From assembly GCA_028753945.1 (NCBI GenBank), contig JAPNXP010000003.1:5332001-5396000 (forward strand): a stretch of 64,000 nucleotides of DNA. Direction: 5' to 3'. This document shows positions 32,816 through 44,977 of the stretch, in pieces. This stretch comes from Hexactinellida sp. DTS-2022. Lineage: Eukaryota; Porifera; Hexactinellida. Every line of letters begins with the position of its first letter. The stretch's first letter is position 1. The translations under genes and the position numbers were made by a program. Below the pieces are notes generated by a model that had not been told where the DNA came from, did no database searches, and saw only the letters and a program-made list of their open reading frames with translations.

Positions 32816-33502
32816 CTATTTTAACTTGAAGGAATAGGGGATTTTATTGTAAGCTTCGGGTGGGGACGGGCTGGGGGGGCTATCTAATGTCTCTTCATCG
32901 GTATCATCTGATAAAGAAGAATGATCTGTGTCAATCCTAGATTTCTTAATAGGGCTTTGTTCTTCGCTTAAACGAACTGCCAGAATGTTAGATTTCTTAA
33001 TAGTTTGAATGAACTGTTTTCTGCTTAGCCCAGATCCCCATTTGATATCAATCCTATAGTCAGGTATCTGTTTAACCTCTACCCCCTTTAACTTTTGCAT
33101 CTCTTGCTGTATCTTGCGTATTATTTCTTGTTGCAAGCTAAGCAGTGTATTCTGTCCCAGTTCCTCGGTGTGTGCTATAAGTGTGTTCAGCTTGCTAATG
33201 TCCTTCTGCCTCTGTCTCTGCATGTCCAGGAACTCTCTCTCCAGAGCCCCTATCTCCGCTAGCAGCAAATCCCGCTTCCCATTCAGACTCTCCACTATGC
33301 TGCCTATCTCCTCCCTCACCCTCCCGCGGGCCTCCTCGAATAGGCTCAACACAGAGTGGGAGGGCACGGGTAATGAAGGGTACACGGGAGAGGGTGTGTA
33401 TGGAGGTGTATTAGCCAGTATTGCATGGAATGAACTAGTAGGCTTATTTCGTGTACTCTTTTTAGGTTGAGTTTTACTACACTTGTTTAAATATGAAGCC
33501 AT
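32816..33502 (-). CDS. Coiled-coil protein of unknown function, 228 aa
   Basis: Single exon. Residues 1-50 are basic and Pro/Ser-rich (TPPYTPSPVYPSLPVPSHS). Residues about 53-140 are a continuous coiled coil (REEIGSIVESLNGKRDLLLA ... LQQEIIRKIQQEMQKL). The tail is acidic and Ser-rich with SDDTDEE and PPSPSPP. The coil resembles those following B-boxes in TRIM proteins, but no RING, B-box or NHL is present. The 5' end and upstream region are repeated in truncated form at about 34170-34570. Clean frame and plausible codons suggest a real gene; family not recognised. Confidence 0.6.
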   Translation of the reverse strand: MASYLNKCSKTQPKKSTRNKPTSSFHAILANTPPYTPSPVYPSLPVPSHSVLSLFEEARGRVREEIGSIVESLNGKRDLLLAEIGALEREFLDMQRQRQKDISKLNTLIAHTEELGQNTLLSLQQEIIRKIQQEMQKLKGVEVKQIPDYRIDIKWGSGLSRKQFIQTIKKSNILAVRLSEEQSPIKKSRIDTDHSSLSDDTDEETLDSPPSPSPPEAYNKIPYSFKLK

Positions 33503-34166
33503 GAAGTTCTTATGTCGAGAACAGAAGAGTTATGAAAGAATAACCACTGGAAAGTATTTTGACTTCAAAGTATTATTAGCCGAGTTATTCTATAGTTAGT
33601 CTCTAAATTATTGCATAATAAATCCATGGATATAATATTGACTTTCTGTATTAATTCACAACTCCATAAAATACAAAAAATCTAAAATTACACCTGTGCA
33701 TACAGCGTGTTCTTTAGGGGCACTATACTTTGGTGGTTGGTGGATTTTTCTTTACTGCAAGTTCAATAACTAACCCAAGGGCAAACCACAATGGGGCTTT
33801 TACAAATTATTAATTACTCTCTTGGTAAGTGACTTTTGGCACAAAAACTTGTAAATAAATCAGTTAATTAGTTAATTAATTCAGTTCCCTAATAGCAAGG
33901 TTGCGGATTAGCGTATATTTTTTGAGTAAAATGTAACTTGTTATCATACCTAATATGAATTTCATATAGTATTTTAAAGTATGAAAATGTAAATTAGACA
34001 AATAATTCTACTTTTTTCGTTCCTTCTTCCATTTATATACGACCTTCCCGTCTGTATTCCTCGTGACGATGGGTCTATTTCTACTCACTGCCTGGTCAAC
34101 CTCCATTTTCCTAGCCAGCTTTTTGAGAGTTCGCTCTCTCGCTATTCTCTGTCGCAATTCCTCGGA
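33400..34166. repeat. Segmental duplication, unit 1
   Basis: 33400-33740 (start of the 228-aa gene, its upstream DNA and a family G arm) reappears at 34165-34580. 33760-34166 (spacer plus the last ~160 bp of UTP11) reappears as 35290-35690. Together these give the order gene-228 / UTP11 tail / gene-228 head / UTP11, as expected of one tandem duplication with its junction at about 34166-34180. Confidence 0.8.
34004..34166 (-). pseudogene. Duplicated 3' fragment of UTP11
   Basis: Matches 35541-35692 almost base for base, covering the C-terminal RERTLKKLARKMEVDQAVSR to KWKKERKK region. It stops abruptly inside the exon at a junction with sequence from the start of the 228-aa gene. No upstream exon. 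Confidence 0.85.
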
Positions 34167-34467
34167 CAGGGTGTGCTGGTAGGTTTATTAGCAGGTATTG
34201 CATGAAATGAATTAGTAGGCATTTTTCGTATACACGTACTACTCTTTTTAGTTTGAGTTTTACTACACTTGTTATAATATGAAGCCATGAAGTTCTTATG
34301 TCGACAACAGAATAGTTATGAGAGAATAACCACTGGAAAGTATTTTGACTTCAAAGTAATAATTTATTAGGTGAGTTATTCTATAGTTAGTCTCTAAATT
34401 AATGCATAATAAGTATATGGATACAATATGGACTTTCTGTATTATTTCACAACTCCATTAAATGCAA

Positions 34468-34589
34468 AAAATCTAAAATTACACCTGTGCCGACAGCATG
34501 TTCTTTAGAGGCACTATACTTTGGTGGTTGGTGGATTGATAGTGCTCCAAAGAACATGCGTCGGGACAGGTGTAATTTTAGACTTTCAG
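34468..34589. repeat. Hairpin repeat, family G, copy in the duplication
   Basis: AAAATTACACCTGTGCCGAC ... GTCGGGACAGGTGTAATTTT arms around a GGTGGTTGGTGGATTGATAG centre. The unit-1 counterpart at 33680-33740 has lost its right arm. Confidence 0.75.
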
Positions 34590-34594
34590 GTTGT

Positions 34595-35540
34595 TGAAAA
34601 TCTAACTTCACTGTTTCTAAAAGTTGGTCAAGTTGAAACCTGAGCATCCTGAACAGTTACTACGGCAAATAAAGAAATGATCGCAAACTGATCGGCGATC
34701 ATTTGTAAAAATGCGATTGGGATCGAGATCGCGATCAATATTTTTCCGATCGACTAATGCCTTAGCGTTGTCTGATTAACCAATATACATATTGCAACCA
34801 AAATCACGTCACATTCAAAAATATGCTGTAATAAACCTTACTACAGTATAAAATCTACATGATATATACAAAGGTATTCATTCTTGTAATCACGAAAAGG
34901 TATGGTTGAGTTACAAGAAGTGAGTAGTCGCTATAAACACCATATGAATTGTCATGGCCCTCAAGTAATAATTTATAGCACATATTTATTGTTGGCTTAA
35001 CGGGAGACAAATTCCGTTTACAGATAATATAATGTTCTCAGTTCCCATTCATTCTTTCCATCTGTTCTATGGGCTTTCTCCTCCGTCACTCCAGGAGAGA
35101 GTGAAACTCAATAAGAGCTACTTTATATCAGCTGAGAGAGAGCAGGTCTAGAAAAGCCAAACCAGTTTCTGAGGTTTCGGCCAATCATCAAACAAACTTG
35201 TATAATTGAAATAAAAAATTATAAATATATTTACTACTCATTAATTACAAATGAATACTTAATTTTATAGTTTAAATGAAAATTTCCTTTACTGAAAGTT
35301 GAATAACTAACCCAAGGGCAAACCACAATGGGGCTTTTACACATTATTAATTACTCTCTTGGTAAGTGACTTTTGGCACAAAAACTTATAAATAAATCAG
35401 TTAATTAATTAATTAATTCAGTTCCCTAATAGCAAGGTTGCGGATTAGCGTATATTTTTGAGTAAAATGTAACTTGCTATCATACCTAATATGAATTTCA
35501 TATAGTATTTTAAAGTATGAAAATGTAAATTAGACAAATA
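34595..35540. other. Spacer before the UTP11 tail
   Basis: AT-rich; no exon seen. GATCG-rich words at about 34675-34760 resemble those at 31975-32070. From about 35280 it is the second copy of the duplicated spacer. Confidence 0.5.
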
Positions 35541-35543
35541 ATT

Positions 35544-36492
35544 CTACTTTTTTCGTTCCTTCTTCCATTTATATACGACCTTCCCGTCTGTATTCCTCGT
35601 GATGATGGGTCTATTTCTACTCACTGCCTGGTCAACCTCCATCTTCCTAGCCAGCTTTTTGAGAGTTCGCTCTCTCGCTATTCTCTGTCGCAATTCCTTT
35701 GACACCTTACTCTCTCCAGGGTTACCATCTTCTAACTGTGAGTCGTCGTCCGAACGTGGATCGTCTTGTTCTGGAGACTTATCCTCAGTGACGAGAGTAG
35801 AAATGTCCTTTTGGTTGTTATCAAACACAATGTGAGTATTCTCCCTTTTGCTTCCTATCTGACCTAACAAGAATCAATTCTTATAATACAACTTTCGCTA
35901 TAACGAAGTGCTTGGGACCTGTAAATTAGTAAATTCCTTCGTTATATGATTTATATCCGGATATTCGTTATAAACGGATAATAATTAATGCATTTAGTGC
36001 TCTGGGGGAAATCTCCATTTCGTTATAAGCAGTTATTTGGTTAAATCCGACTTGGTTATAACGGGAGTTTACTGTAAATAGATATTGTAATATAGTAAAA
36101 ACAAAATCGTACTACACACCAATGAGTTGAACTTGTGCCCTCAATCTCTCAATTTTCTTCTTTTCGCCAGCAAGTTTGAAGTTAATATACTTCAAGTCTT
36201 GACTGCGCAATAATTTCAGTTCGTCTTTGCTCAACTTTTCATCTTTATCAACCACATGTTTCCCGTCTGTTGTTTTCTCTGAAATCATTCGAAAGTAGAA
36301 CTCATCCGGGTTGCGATTCTGCGCTTTTTCCCGCAGTATCTTCAGCAGGTCCTGCTTCCTATGGTAGTTCCTGGCTCTCAGCAGATAATCCTTGTGTTTC
36401 TGAAGAAGTCCCAGGTGTCTGCGGGCCCGGGGCTGCGGCCGCTCCTTGTGGATCCGGCGGTGCGATTTGTGGGCATTTCTCCAAGAACTCAT
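35544..36492 (-). CDS. UTP11: UTP11, U3 snoRNP / small-subunit processome component
   Basis: Exon 1 is 36120-36492, exon 2 is 35544-35863, phase 1, separated by a 256-bp intron that is mostly a family B MITE; 230 residues. Opens MSSWRNAHKSHRRIHKERPQ, followed by RRHLGLLQKHKDYLLRARNY and NPDEFYFRM, all hallmark UTP11 motifs. It ends in a basic KWKKERKK tail. Somewhat shorter than the human protein (about 253), with the loss in the middle. Functions in 18S rRNA processing in the nucleolus. The terminal part was duplicated to 34004-34166. Confidence 0.93.
35889..36074. repeat. Family B MITE in the UTP11 intron
   Basis: Right end GGTTATAACGGGAGTTTACTG, degenerate left end CAACTTTCGCTATAACG; interior GTTATAAACGGATAAT. 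Makes up most of the intron. Confidence 0.75.
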
Positions 36493-36504
36493 TTGCTACA
36501 CAAT

Positions 36505-36640
36505 CTATATATTTATAAGGCCAATCTTGGTGTAAAATTTTGCACCAAGATTTTTGATAGTTACACCACAATTCGGGTCGGACGCTGCCGCTGCAGTATT
36601 GAGTTACACCAAGGGCTCAACCTTTAATAAAACCCCTCTC
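36505..36640. repeat. Family S repeat (TTGGTGTAAAATTT type)
   Basis: Inverted words AAGGCCAATCTTGGTGTAAA and GAGTTACACCAAGG; same family as 48731-48892. It sits immediately upstream of UTP11. Confidence 0.55.
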
Positions 36641-37143
36641 TATCTTCTATCAAAATTTGAAATCTCCATTCCCAATGATCTAGTAAGGCCATCGCGTACG
36701 GCCGGCCGGCCGGAAGTCCGACAGAGGTAAATTCAATAGTGTGCATCTTATAGTATAAAACTATAGTAGGACCCTACTATAACGTTTTTTACTAGAAGCA
36801 CACTAAAAAAACCCTGACCTAATCTATATTTTATCCAGCGAATCAGTCTATTCATTCATACATAAGTTGCAAAATTAATTTGGGAATTTACCAGCAGCTA
36901 AATATATTAATCAACAATTTACTGTGTAAATAATTGAAGAATACATAAAATGATTACTGTGGAAATTGGTGGAAATAATAAAAGCATTTGAAAAATACTA
37001 TTTTTGCTTTGTAAACTCACTTACAGAGAAAATTGGGCTAATTGCCAAAATGAGAAATAAAGAGGCTAATTAAATTTTCAAAGACTTGTATAAATGAGTG
37101 TAAAATTTAAAAAAAAGGAATATCAAGAAGAAACAACATTCCA

Positions 37144-37527
37144 ATGGAGCATATTGATAACCAAAGAGATATGTATGTTGGTATAATTAGCATCGTGCTA
37201 TCGAGTGGGTTTGTATTATGCTCCTTTCTCCTATTGCCTGTTGCGCTTGTAACAGTTCTATGGTGCACGGTTTGGTCAAATAAATATTCCTGCAGATACG
37301 TACTTAGTACTGTATGCAGCTTATACTGTTGTGAAATAGAAGAATTGAGTCGGATTGAGTCAAGTGCTGCCAACAACATCGACAGAGATATATCAGATAT
37401 ATCTGTACCCAAGTATGATGAATTGAGTGTAGTGGATGAATTACCGAGTTACTTACAAGCTTGTCATGTCGTTGGTAACAAGTGTAAGGAGACATGGATA
37501 CAAGAGTCTGAGTTTAATGTTGTATAA
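37144..37527 (+). CDS. Small single-pass membrane protein with a tyrosine-based tail, 127 aa
   Basis: Single exon. Short N-terminus, hydrophobic segment about 11-42 (GIISIVLSSGFVLCSFLLLP...), Cys-rich juxtamembrane stretch, then an acidic tail with VPKYDELSVV and ELPSYLQA. TATAAAT at 37089-37095, 49 bp before the ATG. Topology and the paired Y motifs match the product at 43195-43533, which has a true PPSY. Here the P-x-Y motifs are degenerate (VPKY, LPSY). Probably a paralogue; family name not recognised. Confidence 0.6.
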   Translation: MEHIDNQRDMYVGIISIVLSSGFVLCSFLLLPVALVTVLWCTVWSNKYSCRYVLSTVCSLYCCEIEELSRIESSAANNIDRDISDISVPKYDELSVVDELPSYLQACHVVGNKCKETWIQESEFNVV

Positions 37528-38082
37528 TACAAAGTAATATATTGACTTTTAGCTGTGCTAACTATAGTATAATATAGTGGCCCAGTATTGAAAAAATTGC
37601 CTTGTTACTATCAGTATAATAATAAACTTTCTACTCATTTTAAGACAAAATTAGATAGTTTCCGAACGTTAATTTTTGCATAATACAATGGGATATCAAT
37701 TTTTATTAGCAATTATTATAAAAAACTTGTCTCTTAATGTTTAAAAGAAAAATTGGAAGTAATAATTATGAATTAGGTCAATTTTTGATACTTGATATTA
37801 ATAGTTGCAAAATAATTTAGAATAAATCTATTTTTACAATTGAATTGAACAAAATTGGACAGCATACAACCTTGCAATATAATATAGATTGCCATAAAAT
37901 ATAAATTAAGATTAGTAATATGAATAACACAAATAAGTGAAAATGAATTACAATGTGTGAATTGAAAAAGCGTGCACAATAGCAAACACAGTAAATAGAG
38001 GCTCAGTTGGTTAGTTAAGTTATAAAATAGGCTAATATTGTACAGTAGATAAAATGCAAATAGATAAGGGGTCGGGTTGCGG

Positions 38083-41000
38083 TCACACCTTGAGAGAGGG
38101 CATATGCGAGCTGTGTCCGGGGGTGGGGCTGCCGCGGGAGCTCGAGGGGGAGGTGGAGGGCCGCGGGGGGAACCGACCGCTCTTAGACTTCTTGAGCGCC
38201 GGGAGTTTCCCGCTGTTCCTGCCGCGATACACGTGACCGTCGTTCCCGACGAGATCCAGCTCGTCCTTCAGACTCGGCCCGGAGTACATGACTGTGTAGG
38301 GCTCCCCTGCTGGGTCCGGGGACTGCGGCTCGGTTCCCCCGGGCCCCGCGCGCAGACGCCGCTGAGTGGACATGACTGTGTGGGCGCCGCCGCAGGCCCG
38401 CAGAGAGGGGAGGATGTCCAGCACGTCGTACACGCCCTGACCCTGGTTGAGGCGCTGGTGCTGTCGTATCAGATCCAGCTCATAGGTGGTGTAGGGCCGG
38501 AGGCTCTGTCGCGTGGGGAGCGTGGCGGCCTGTGGGAGAGAGGGAGAGGCACTCTGGATCTGGGCATCCACCGGACGGTCGCAGGAAATGCATTTGAAGC
38601 GACGCACCTAGAATTGAGATAATAAATTAAGCTATTACACTGGAAGACTAAGTAGCTAATGCAGACAAATTAATTCTTCTAAATCAACTTAGAACAGTTA
38701 AACATTGAATCAACAATAACATATAAATCTACAACCTGTCAATAGAAAGTTAGATTGGTGTATAAAGTTACCGGTTTCCGCATGCCGGCTGCGCTATCCG
38801 CTATATCTCCCATGTTATCCGCTGCCTGCTGCTGTGGGAGGTTCCTCAGCTTATCGTCGAGGTACTCCTTGAGAGGCCCTATCTCCTGCCTGTCCAGCTT
38901 AAGATCCACCTCCCCGCCGATCTGCTCCACGGCCAGCCTCAGGGCCTCCTCCTGCTCCTGCATCTTGGCGCGGGCCGCGCGGATCTCCTCGTCCAGCTGA
39001 CTGAAGGTGCTGTCCACCCACTGCTTGCTGGCCTTGTTCTCCAGCTGCTTCCGGTCCGCCTTCTCCTCCACCAACGACAGGATCTCCTGCGACGTGACAG
39101 TAGTGGTTAGCAACTGATATTAGTATACGGAGTTAGGAACCAAACAGCGTTGTTACATAAGTCACTCAAAACATGTATTTATTGGACAAGCAAAATGTTG
39201 ATTTAATTTTGGGCTTTGCAGGTCTAACACATGGCGTAAAATTTGGCCATTTTGCAAGTAGAATTTAGAAGATGCAGCTTCAACCAAATGCTTAGAAACA
39301 CTTCTCCCAAATATAAAGTATAAGTAGACTGAGCATAATTGAGCGATCAAAATACACTCAATCCAAAGTCACCTAATTAAGCGAAGTCGACTTTACGTAC
39401 AATCAAGTTCTTTTATTAAGAACATTCAAAGGACCAATATTGTGTAAATTTGTGTCCATAATATTAATAGAGATACTTCATAATAAGCGAACTCAACTTA
39501 ATACACCACTAAGTAAATTGTTAAATTGGGACCATAGGGCTTGTCCATAATAAAAAGCTTTTCATATTAGACAGACGAAAAGTTATTAAGATTACCAGAC
39601 TGCATAACGACGTATCTACAGAACTAACCTTATCAGCTTTGCTCTCCTTGAGCATCTCATTATCCCCATAGAGCTTCTTGATAATGTCCTTATTGATGGC
39701 CACCTCCTCACTGACGTTCTGACTGGCCTCCATCATGTGGTGCTGCTGGGTGTGCAGATCATCCAGCATCTGTTTCATCTCCCCGACCCTCTCCTCGTCC
39801 ATCAGAGACCCCCTGTCCTCCTCGGACCTGCTCTGTATGTCGGTCACCGCGGTGGCCACGTCTACCATCGCTCTGTCCACCTCTGTCAGTCTCTCCTTAG
39901 CCTGGGCCAGCTGGGAGGATACCTACGTGGGAGTGGGAGTGTGCAATAAAGTAATTCGTGAACACGAGTAATTATTTCAGGTACGGTATTTGTAAGCTGA
40001 ACACTATGTTAAATAGTAAATAAAGTAGAACCTCGTTAGTACAAACGCCAGGGGACCGTCAAAATGTGTTGCCTAACTTGCCTTATCCGGAATTCTTATT
40101 AACCGGTGTTATTTATATTGAAAAGGCTTTTGAAGGGGGCTGATAGTGTTCGTATTAACCGTGTTCGTATAAACGAGGTTATAGTGTATCTAGCTTTTAC
40201 ATTGACCTGTCTTATGTAGGGTTTGAGAACAAGACATAACAGTATACAACTTATGTATACCAAGTAGTATATCTAATATACGTACATACAGTATGTAAAT
40301 ATTCACTGAAGCTAAATGTCATATAATCAAGAATTTATGATCAAAGACTTTAACTTATCTATAAGAATACCTAAAAAGGTTACACCAACCTCTTGTAGCT
40401 GTTTCTCCCAGTCCTCCTGGACAGCTGGGAGCCCCTCCAGCGCCTCCAGCTTCAGCTTGCTGTCCCCCAGCAGGCTCTCCAGCTCGGATATCTTCTCTCC
40501 GAGGTTATCCGGAATCCGAGGAGTCAGCTCTCCCAGCTCCGACTCCAGCTCCCCCAGCTTAGTCTGCATCTCCAGCAGCGTAGACATCAGCTGCTCGCTG
40601 TCGTCAGGAACCTACAGCACCTGACAGGTAAGCGCAGAGCAAACAACGAAAGTACATACGTAGGTTATTAAGGCATATATATTAGAGTGTATTTTAGACT
40701 CTAATTTAGACTCCTATTTATTAATTAGACTCTAATTTTTAATCTATTTACGATATTTTTTTTAAGATTACACTGTAATCAAATCATAAAAAACATTGTT
40801 ATTAACTGGAGTCTACTTTAAAGATAAACTTGTATTTTGAATATTCAAGGATCCAAAATTGTGTTCATGATAGAGAGACTTCAAAATAAACGAACTCAAC
40901 TGAATACAAAACCTATGTAAGTTGTTCAATTGGGACCATAGGGTCCTTCATAATAGAAAGTTATTATTTTAATTATAGGGAAAAGGTTCACAATACTCAG

Positions 41001-44000
41001 ACCTAACTGTATAACGTTCTTATACTACAGTCAACTCTCGTTATAACGAAGTGCTTAGGACCTATAAATTTTTCGTCATATCCGGATATTAGTTATAAGC
41101 GGATAATAATTAAATGCATTTAGTGCTCTGAGTGTAATCTCCAATTCGTTATAACTAGTTAATCGTTACATCCAACTTCGTTATAACGAGAGTTCACAAT
41201 ACTCAGGCCTGACTGTATACCGTTACTATATAGCTACACTACTCACGAGGTTAGATACTTCCTCTGCGGTTATCTTGGTATCGAGGTCCTCCTCCATATT
41301 CCTGAGTCTGTCCTTGAGACTCTCGTACTCGTCTGCCAGCTCTCCCACCACGCGTAGCGCCTCCACCACCTCGGGACTGGGGTGGTCCGCGGGGATCGGA
41401 GTACCCGGGGGAGATATCTTGTGTTCCTTGAAAGCATCGTCCATTTGTTCCCAGGTGATGTACTGCTCCAGCTCCTGTTTATCCGCCTTTAGAGGCAGGG
41501 TCTCTGTCTGCAGCTCCCCCATGCTCTCCTTCAGACTGTCTGCCACCAGACGCACACGCTCCCCCACCTCTCCCACGCTGCTCTCAAGCGTAGAGATCTT
41601 ATCCTGCAGAGTGTAGTGGAATGGTATAAATAGTATACCATACATAGTATCAATATATCATACACTGAATATACAGCCATTTGTAAATACGCTCCTAATC
41701 CTGGGATGATCCAATTTTTATACGCCTAAATCACAAATTAATGTTACAGTATAGGAGTATTTAAATTACAACCAAATTTTCGTATATTATTTAATGGGGA
41801 CCGCAATACGTTCCCAAATTACGATGGGGACCAAAATGCCATTTTCCCAAATACAGTAGTTTGTCAACCACTGAGATAAGCTATTAAAGTACTGTACTTA
41901 GTCTGTACGCACTTTGAACTGTGAGATGGCGCTGAGAGAGGCCTCCCCGGCCCCCGACTGGAGTCCGGTGGCAGAGGACAGCTGATCCTCGAGAGCTCTG
42001 ATGCTCCTGTCGGCCTTCTGACTAGCCTCTGTCCACTGGGCATTGAGAGACTCCTGTGCGCTCCTCAGCTCGCTGAACTCCCGCATCAGCTGATCCAGGA
42101 GAGCTACGGATTAGTCATTAGTCAGGTTATAAGGTATAACAGGATATGCTCCCAACCTGTATTAATAGGGATACCATCCTCACAACAGTATTGGTACCGT
42201 TGTTTATTCTGTGGATAATTTTCTATATCATTAAACCGAATATTCAGTTAATTAACCATAGGAAATGTATAACAGCAAATAATTATTAATCTTAATTAGA
42301 ATAAATGTAATAGTTAACATCTTCCTCAAAACAGTCTTCCAGCGATTTATTGTATTTCAAAAGGTAGTTTGGTGGTAAGGAGAATAGCAGTAATGTCAAA
42401 AATGTTTAGTTACAAGAATAATAAAGAAGCAAAAAGTATTCCTAGGTAGCTGAGCCCACTCCTCTGTACCCTTACAAATAACTGAAAATCATAATTCAGT
42501 CAACATTGCTTATGAAATTAGGAGGCTCAACAAACAACTTGATATACAATAATAACTCCATTAAACGAAACTCAATCAAATCGCTATAAAATGGGTTCCG
42601 TCTTGAAGCGGGAATCTACGGCAAATCGGAAGGATGTACAGTCTGTAGGAATTATTATAAAATGCGGCTGTTTGTTATAATTCTAATTAAAGAAATATGA
42701 AATACAGTACGTCAAAGTCAATCTGTAGAAATTTCATAAATTTGTTAGACATTTTTCTGTAATTGCATTCAGGATATTATTGGATAATTAATTGTGGTAT
42801 TACAATTACTTTTATAAGAACATTTCATAGTATTTTCATACATTAATCAACACATGTAACTATTCCAGCAATTCCATAATAATTGAGAAACCTTTTCGTA
42901 TCAAACTAAACTGTATTATTAATATTCTGAGCATAGGGTTACTTTGAAGAAAGCAATTGTCTGATAAAATAATTATTTTGTCTCCACTCAATTATTCCAA
43001 CCAAATGAAATAACTTCAAACGTTATTTACCACAGGCACTATAGGACAACAATTGAGAGGAATATATAATGTAGTAGCAGGTTATGATCTATCAAGAATT
43101 GTGTCTGAACAGACTACAAAGATTAAAGCTAAGTAAAGATCGTTGTATGATATAAATACGGTATTGACATTAGCAACCAAAAGAAGGAATAGATATGTTA
43201 AACGAGACAGAATCAGCGTTATTATCGATTAATCTCCAGAACCGACTAGAGCACTCTATGATCGGAGTTGGGACGGTCGCTGTCTGCTTTTGCGCCTGGG
43301 GATTCTTCGTTCTGATAATGTTCTACGGAAAGGCAATCAAACGCCTAATGCTATGCAGCTATCTGAGAGAGAGACACGGGAGACGCGAGAGAGCAAACAG
43401 AGATTACGAAAAGGATAACGCGTCTCTCCCGCCGAGTTATGACGAAGTTAGGAAAGGAGACGAGCTGCCCAGATACGAAGAGATTATAGTCACTATAAAT
43501 ACGAGAGTTATAGATAGACACACACGAGTATGATTGTATATATTTTATTTTATGGAATAAACTATTTAATTGCTCTTATTATAAAAGGATATAAAACAGG
43601 GTTTTGGTCGGTTGAATTACAGAATTATAATAGAAAGCTGTAGGCGAGTTTTTATACCCAAACAACTGGCTCGCCTTGAGAAAAACTTGTCTTACCAATA
43701 CTCTATGATAATAACAGCTACTACAATATAGGAAGGAAAATTAGGAAATAAATACTTATGCATTGACCAACACCTTTTATAATGAAATTTAAAGTGGCAA
43801 TGTCATTTTTATAACATCAAATTCGCCTTGCAAAGCCGTATTTTTACTATTTTATATAAAATTAAAAAGATGCAGGCTGATATTATAAGTATTGTAACCA
43901 AAAAGGAAAAATAAATCTAAAATACAGTATACTCCGCTTAATAGAGCTACCGGTTCATAGATTTATCCCTTTAATCGGGTCAAACTACCCTCGGACTAAA

Positions 44001-44977
44001 GTGACCCTATTAAGCGGAGTTGACTGTATAATTGCTATATTATTACAGCACTAATTAATAGTATAGTACGAATATCTACATATTATAAGCCACATGATTA
44101 CCAGCATTCCCCTTGAGTCCGCTCTCTATGCCTCCTATCTTGCTCTGCAGAGAGAGATAGTCCATCAGGTCCTGTATCGGGGTACTCCCGTCCTTAGCCC
44201 TGTCCAGGATATCGTCCAGAGAACGCAGGGTCTCCAGCTTGTTCTCCATCTCCTGCAGTCTGCTGTCCAACTCCCCGGCGCTCTTCATTACGCCCACAAG
44301 CGAGCGGGCCCTACGGAGGGTAACTGCTCAAAGACAAAATACTCTTGCGAATAGTAGCAATATTTAGGTTCCAGCTATAGTATACTATGGGGCGTTCAAA
44401 CGTTATGTAACACTTCCAAGGCAAGGGGGGGGTAGCCAATGTGACATACAATATTTTTGTATTGCAAACTAGTCAAAAAGCATGACATAGGGAGGGGGTC
44501 TAATTCTCCTGTAATTTTGCGTTACGAACGGATCACTATAGAATTTCTAAGATCAGGCATTCTAGATGGTATGTCTTCTTCCAAGTATTCATAACAAATT
44601 TCAAAGTAAATATTAAATAATCTTATATGAGCCACATTTAGTGATTCCCACCTAAAACTGCAATTAAGGTATTAAAAAAACAATTCACTATAATTTAAAA
44701 TGGATATTTACATGAGGAATAAATGTTACATATTTTCTTAACACATGTCACTATGGACTCACTTCTCTGGAGTGGGTGTAGACACCTGCGAGGTCTCCTT
44801 CTCCTCTCCCTCTGTCTGCTCGGGGCTGACAGCAGGGTCCCTACTAACCTCCAGCTTATTGACTATCTCGTGCAGGAGAGTGTGCAAGTGCTTGAAGTTA
44901 ACTTCTCCGCTGGGCGAGTCTCCCAGACTCATGTTGATGAGCAGGTGCATGTCCTCGAAACTCACGGGGGAGGGCAT
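38083..44977 (-). CDS. QRICH2/C16orf96-like protein (DUF4795), sperm-flagellum type
   Basis: Eight exons on the minus strand: 44763-44977, 44102-44310, 41913-42103, 41247-41603, 40390-40611, 39629-39922, 38772-39086, 38083-38607. Phases agree, giving about 775 residues. The N-terminus has the family's GEVNFKHLHTLLHEIVNKL. The middle is coiled coil. Exons 6-7 carry the heptad block with KADR and DLKLDRQEIGPLKEYLDDKL (about 496-600). Exon 8 begins VRRFKCISCDRPVD and holds RPYTTYELDLIRQ, SLRACGGAHTV and VGNDGHVYRGR. In vertebrates QRICH2 is needed for sperm-flagellum structure. The long Gln-rich repeat of mammalian QRICH2 is absent. Introns are stuffed with MITEs, and intron 2 holds a gene on the opposite strand. 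Confidence 0.85.
40022..40187. repeat. Family A MITE in intron 5 of the QRICH2-like gene
   Basis: Left AGTAGAACCTCGTTAGTAC and right CGTATAAACGAGGTTATAG; interior CTTATCCGGAATTC and CTTTTGAAGGGG shared with other family members. Ends are decayed. Confidence 0.75.
41028..41195. repeat. Family B MITE in intron 4 of the QRICH2-like gene
   Basis: CAGTCAACTCTCGTTATAAC at the left, GTTATAACGAGAGTTCACA at the right; interior GGATATTAGTTATAAGCGG. Confidence 0.75.
43195..43533 (+). CDS. Small single-pass membrane protein with PPxY motif, nested in an intron
   Basis: Single exon, 112 residues, plus strand, inside intron 2 of the minus-strand QRICH2-like gene. Extracellular-type N-terminus with an NETES N-glycosylation sequon, one hydrophobic segment about 22-45 (SMIGVGTVAVCFCAWGFFVL), a basic stop-transfer stretch (LRERHGRRERANR), then LPPSYDEV and ELPRYEEI. 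PPSY is a class I WW-domain ligand, as used to recruit NEDD4-type ubiquitin ligases; that role is inferred. TATAAAT at 43151-43157. GC-rich codons against AT-rich surroundings support a real gene. Confidence 0.7.
   Translation: MLNETESALLSINLQNRLEHSMIGVGTVAVCFCAWGFFVLIMFYGKAIKRLMLCSYLRERHGRRERANRDYEKDNASLPPSYDEVRKGDELPRYEEIIVTINTRVIDRHTRV
43925..44026. mobile_element. 102-bp TA-flanked MITE, family I
   Basis: CAGTATACTCCGCTTAATAG and CTATTAAGCGGAGTTGACTG inverted ends, TA on both sides. Nearly all of it is stem. Confidence 0.8.

Noticed and set aside
38054..38622. 181-aa plus-strand GC-rich frame
   Set aside because: Antisense of the last QRICH2-like exon, which matches a known family.
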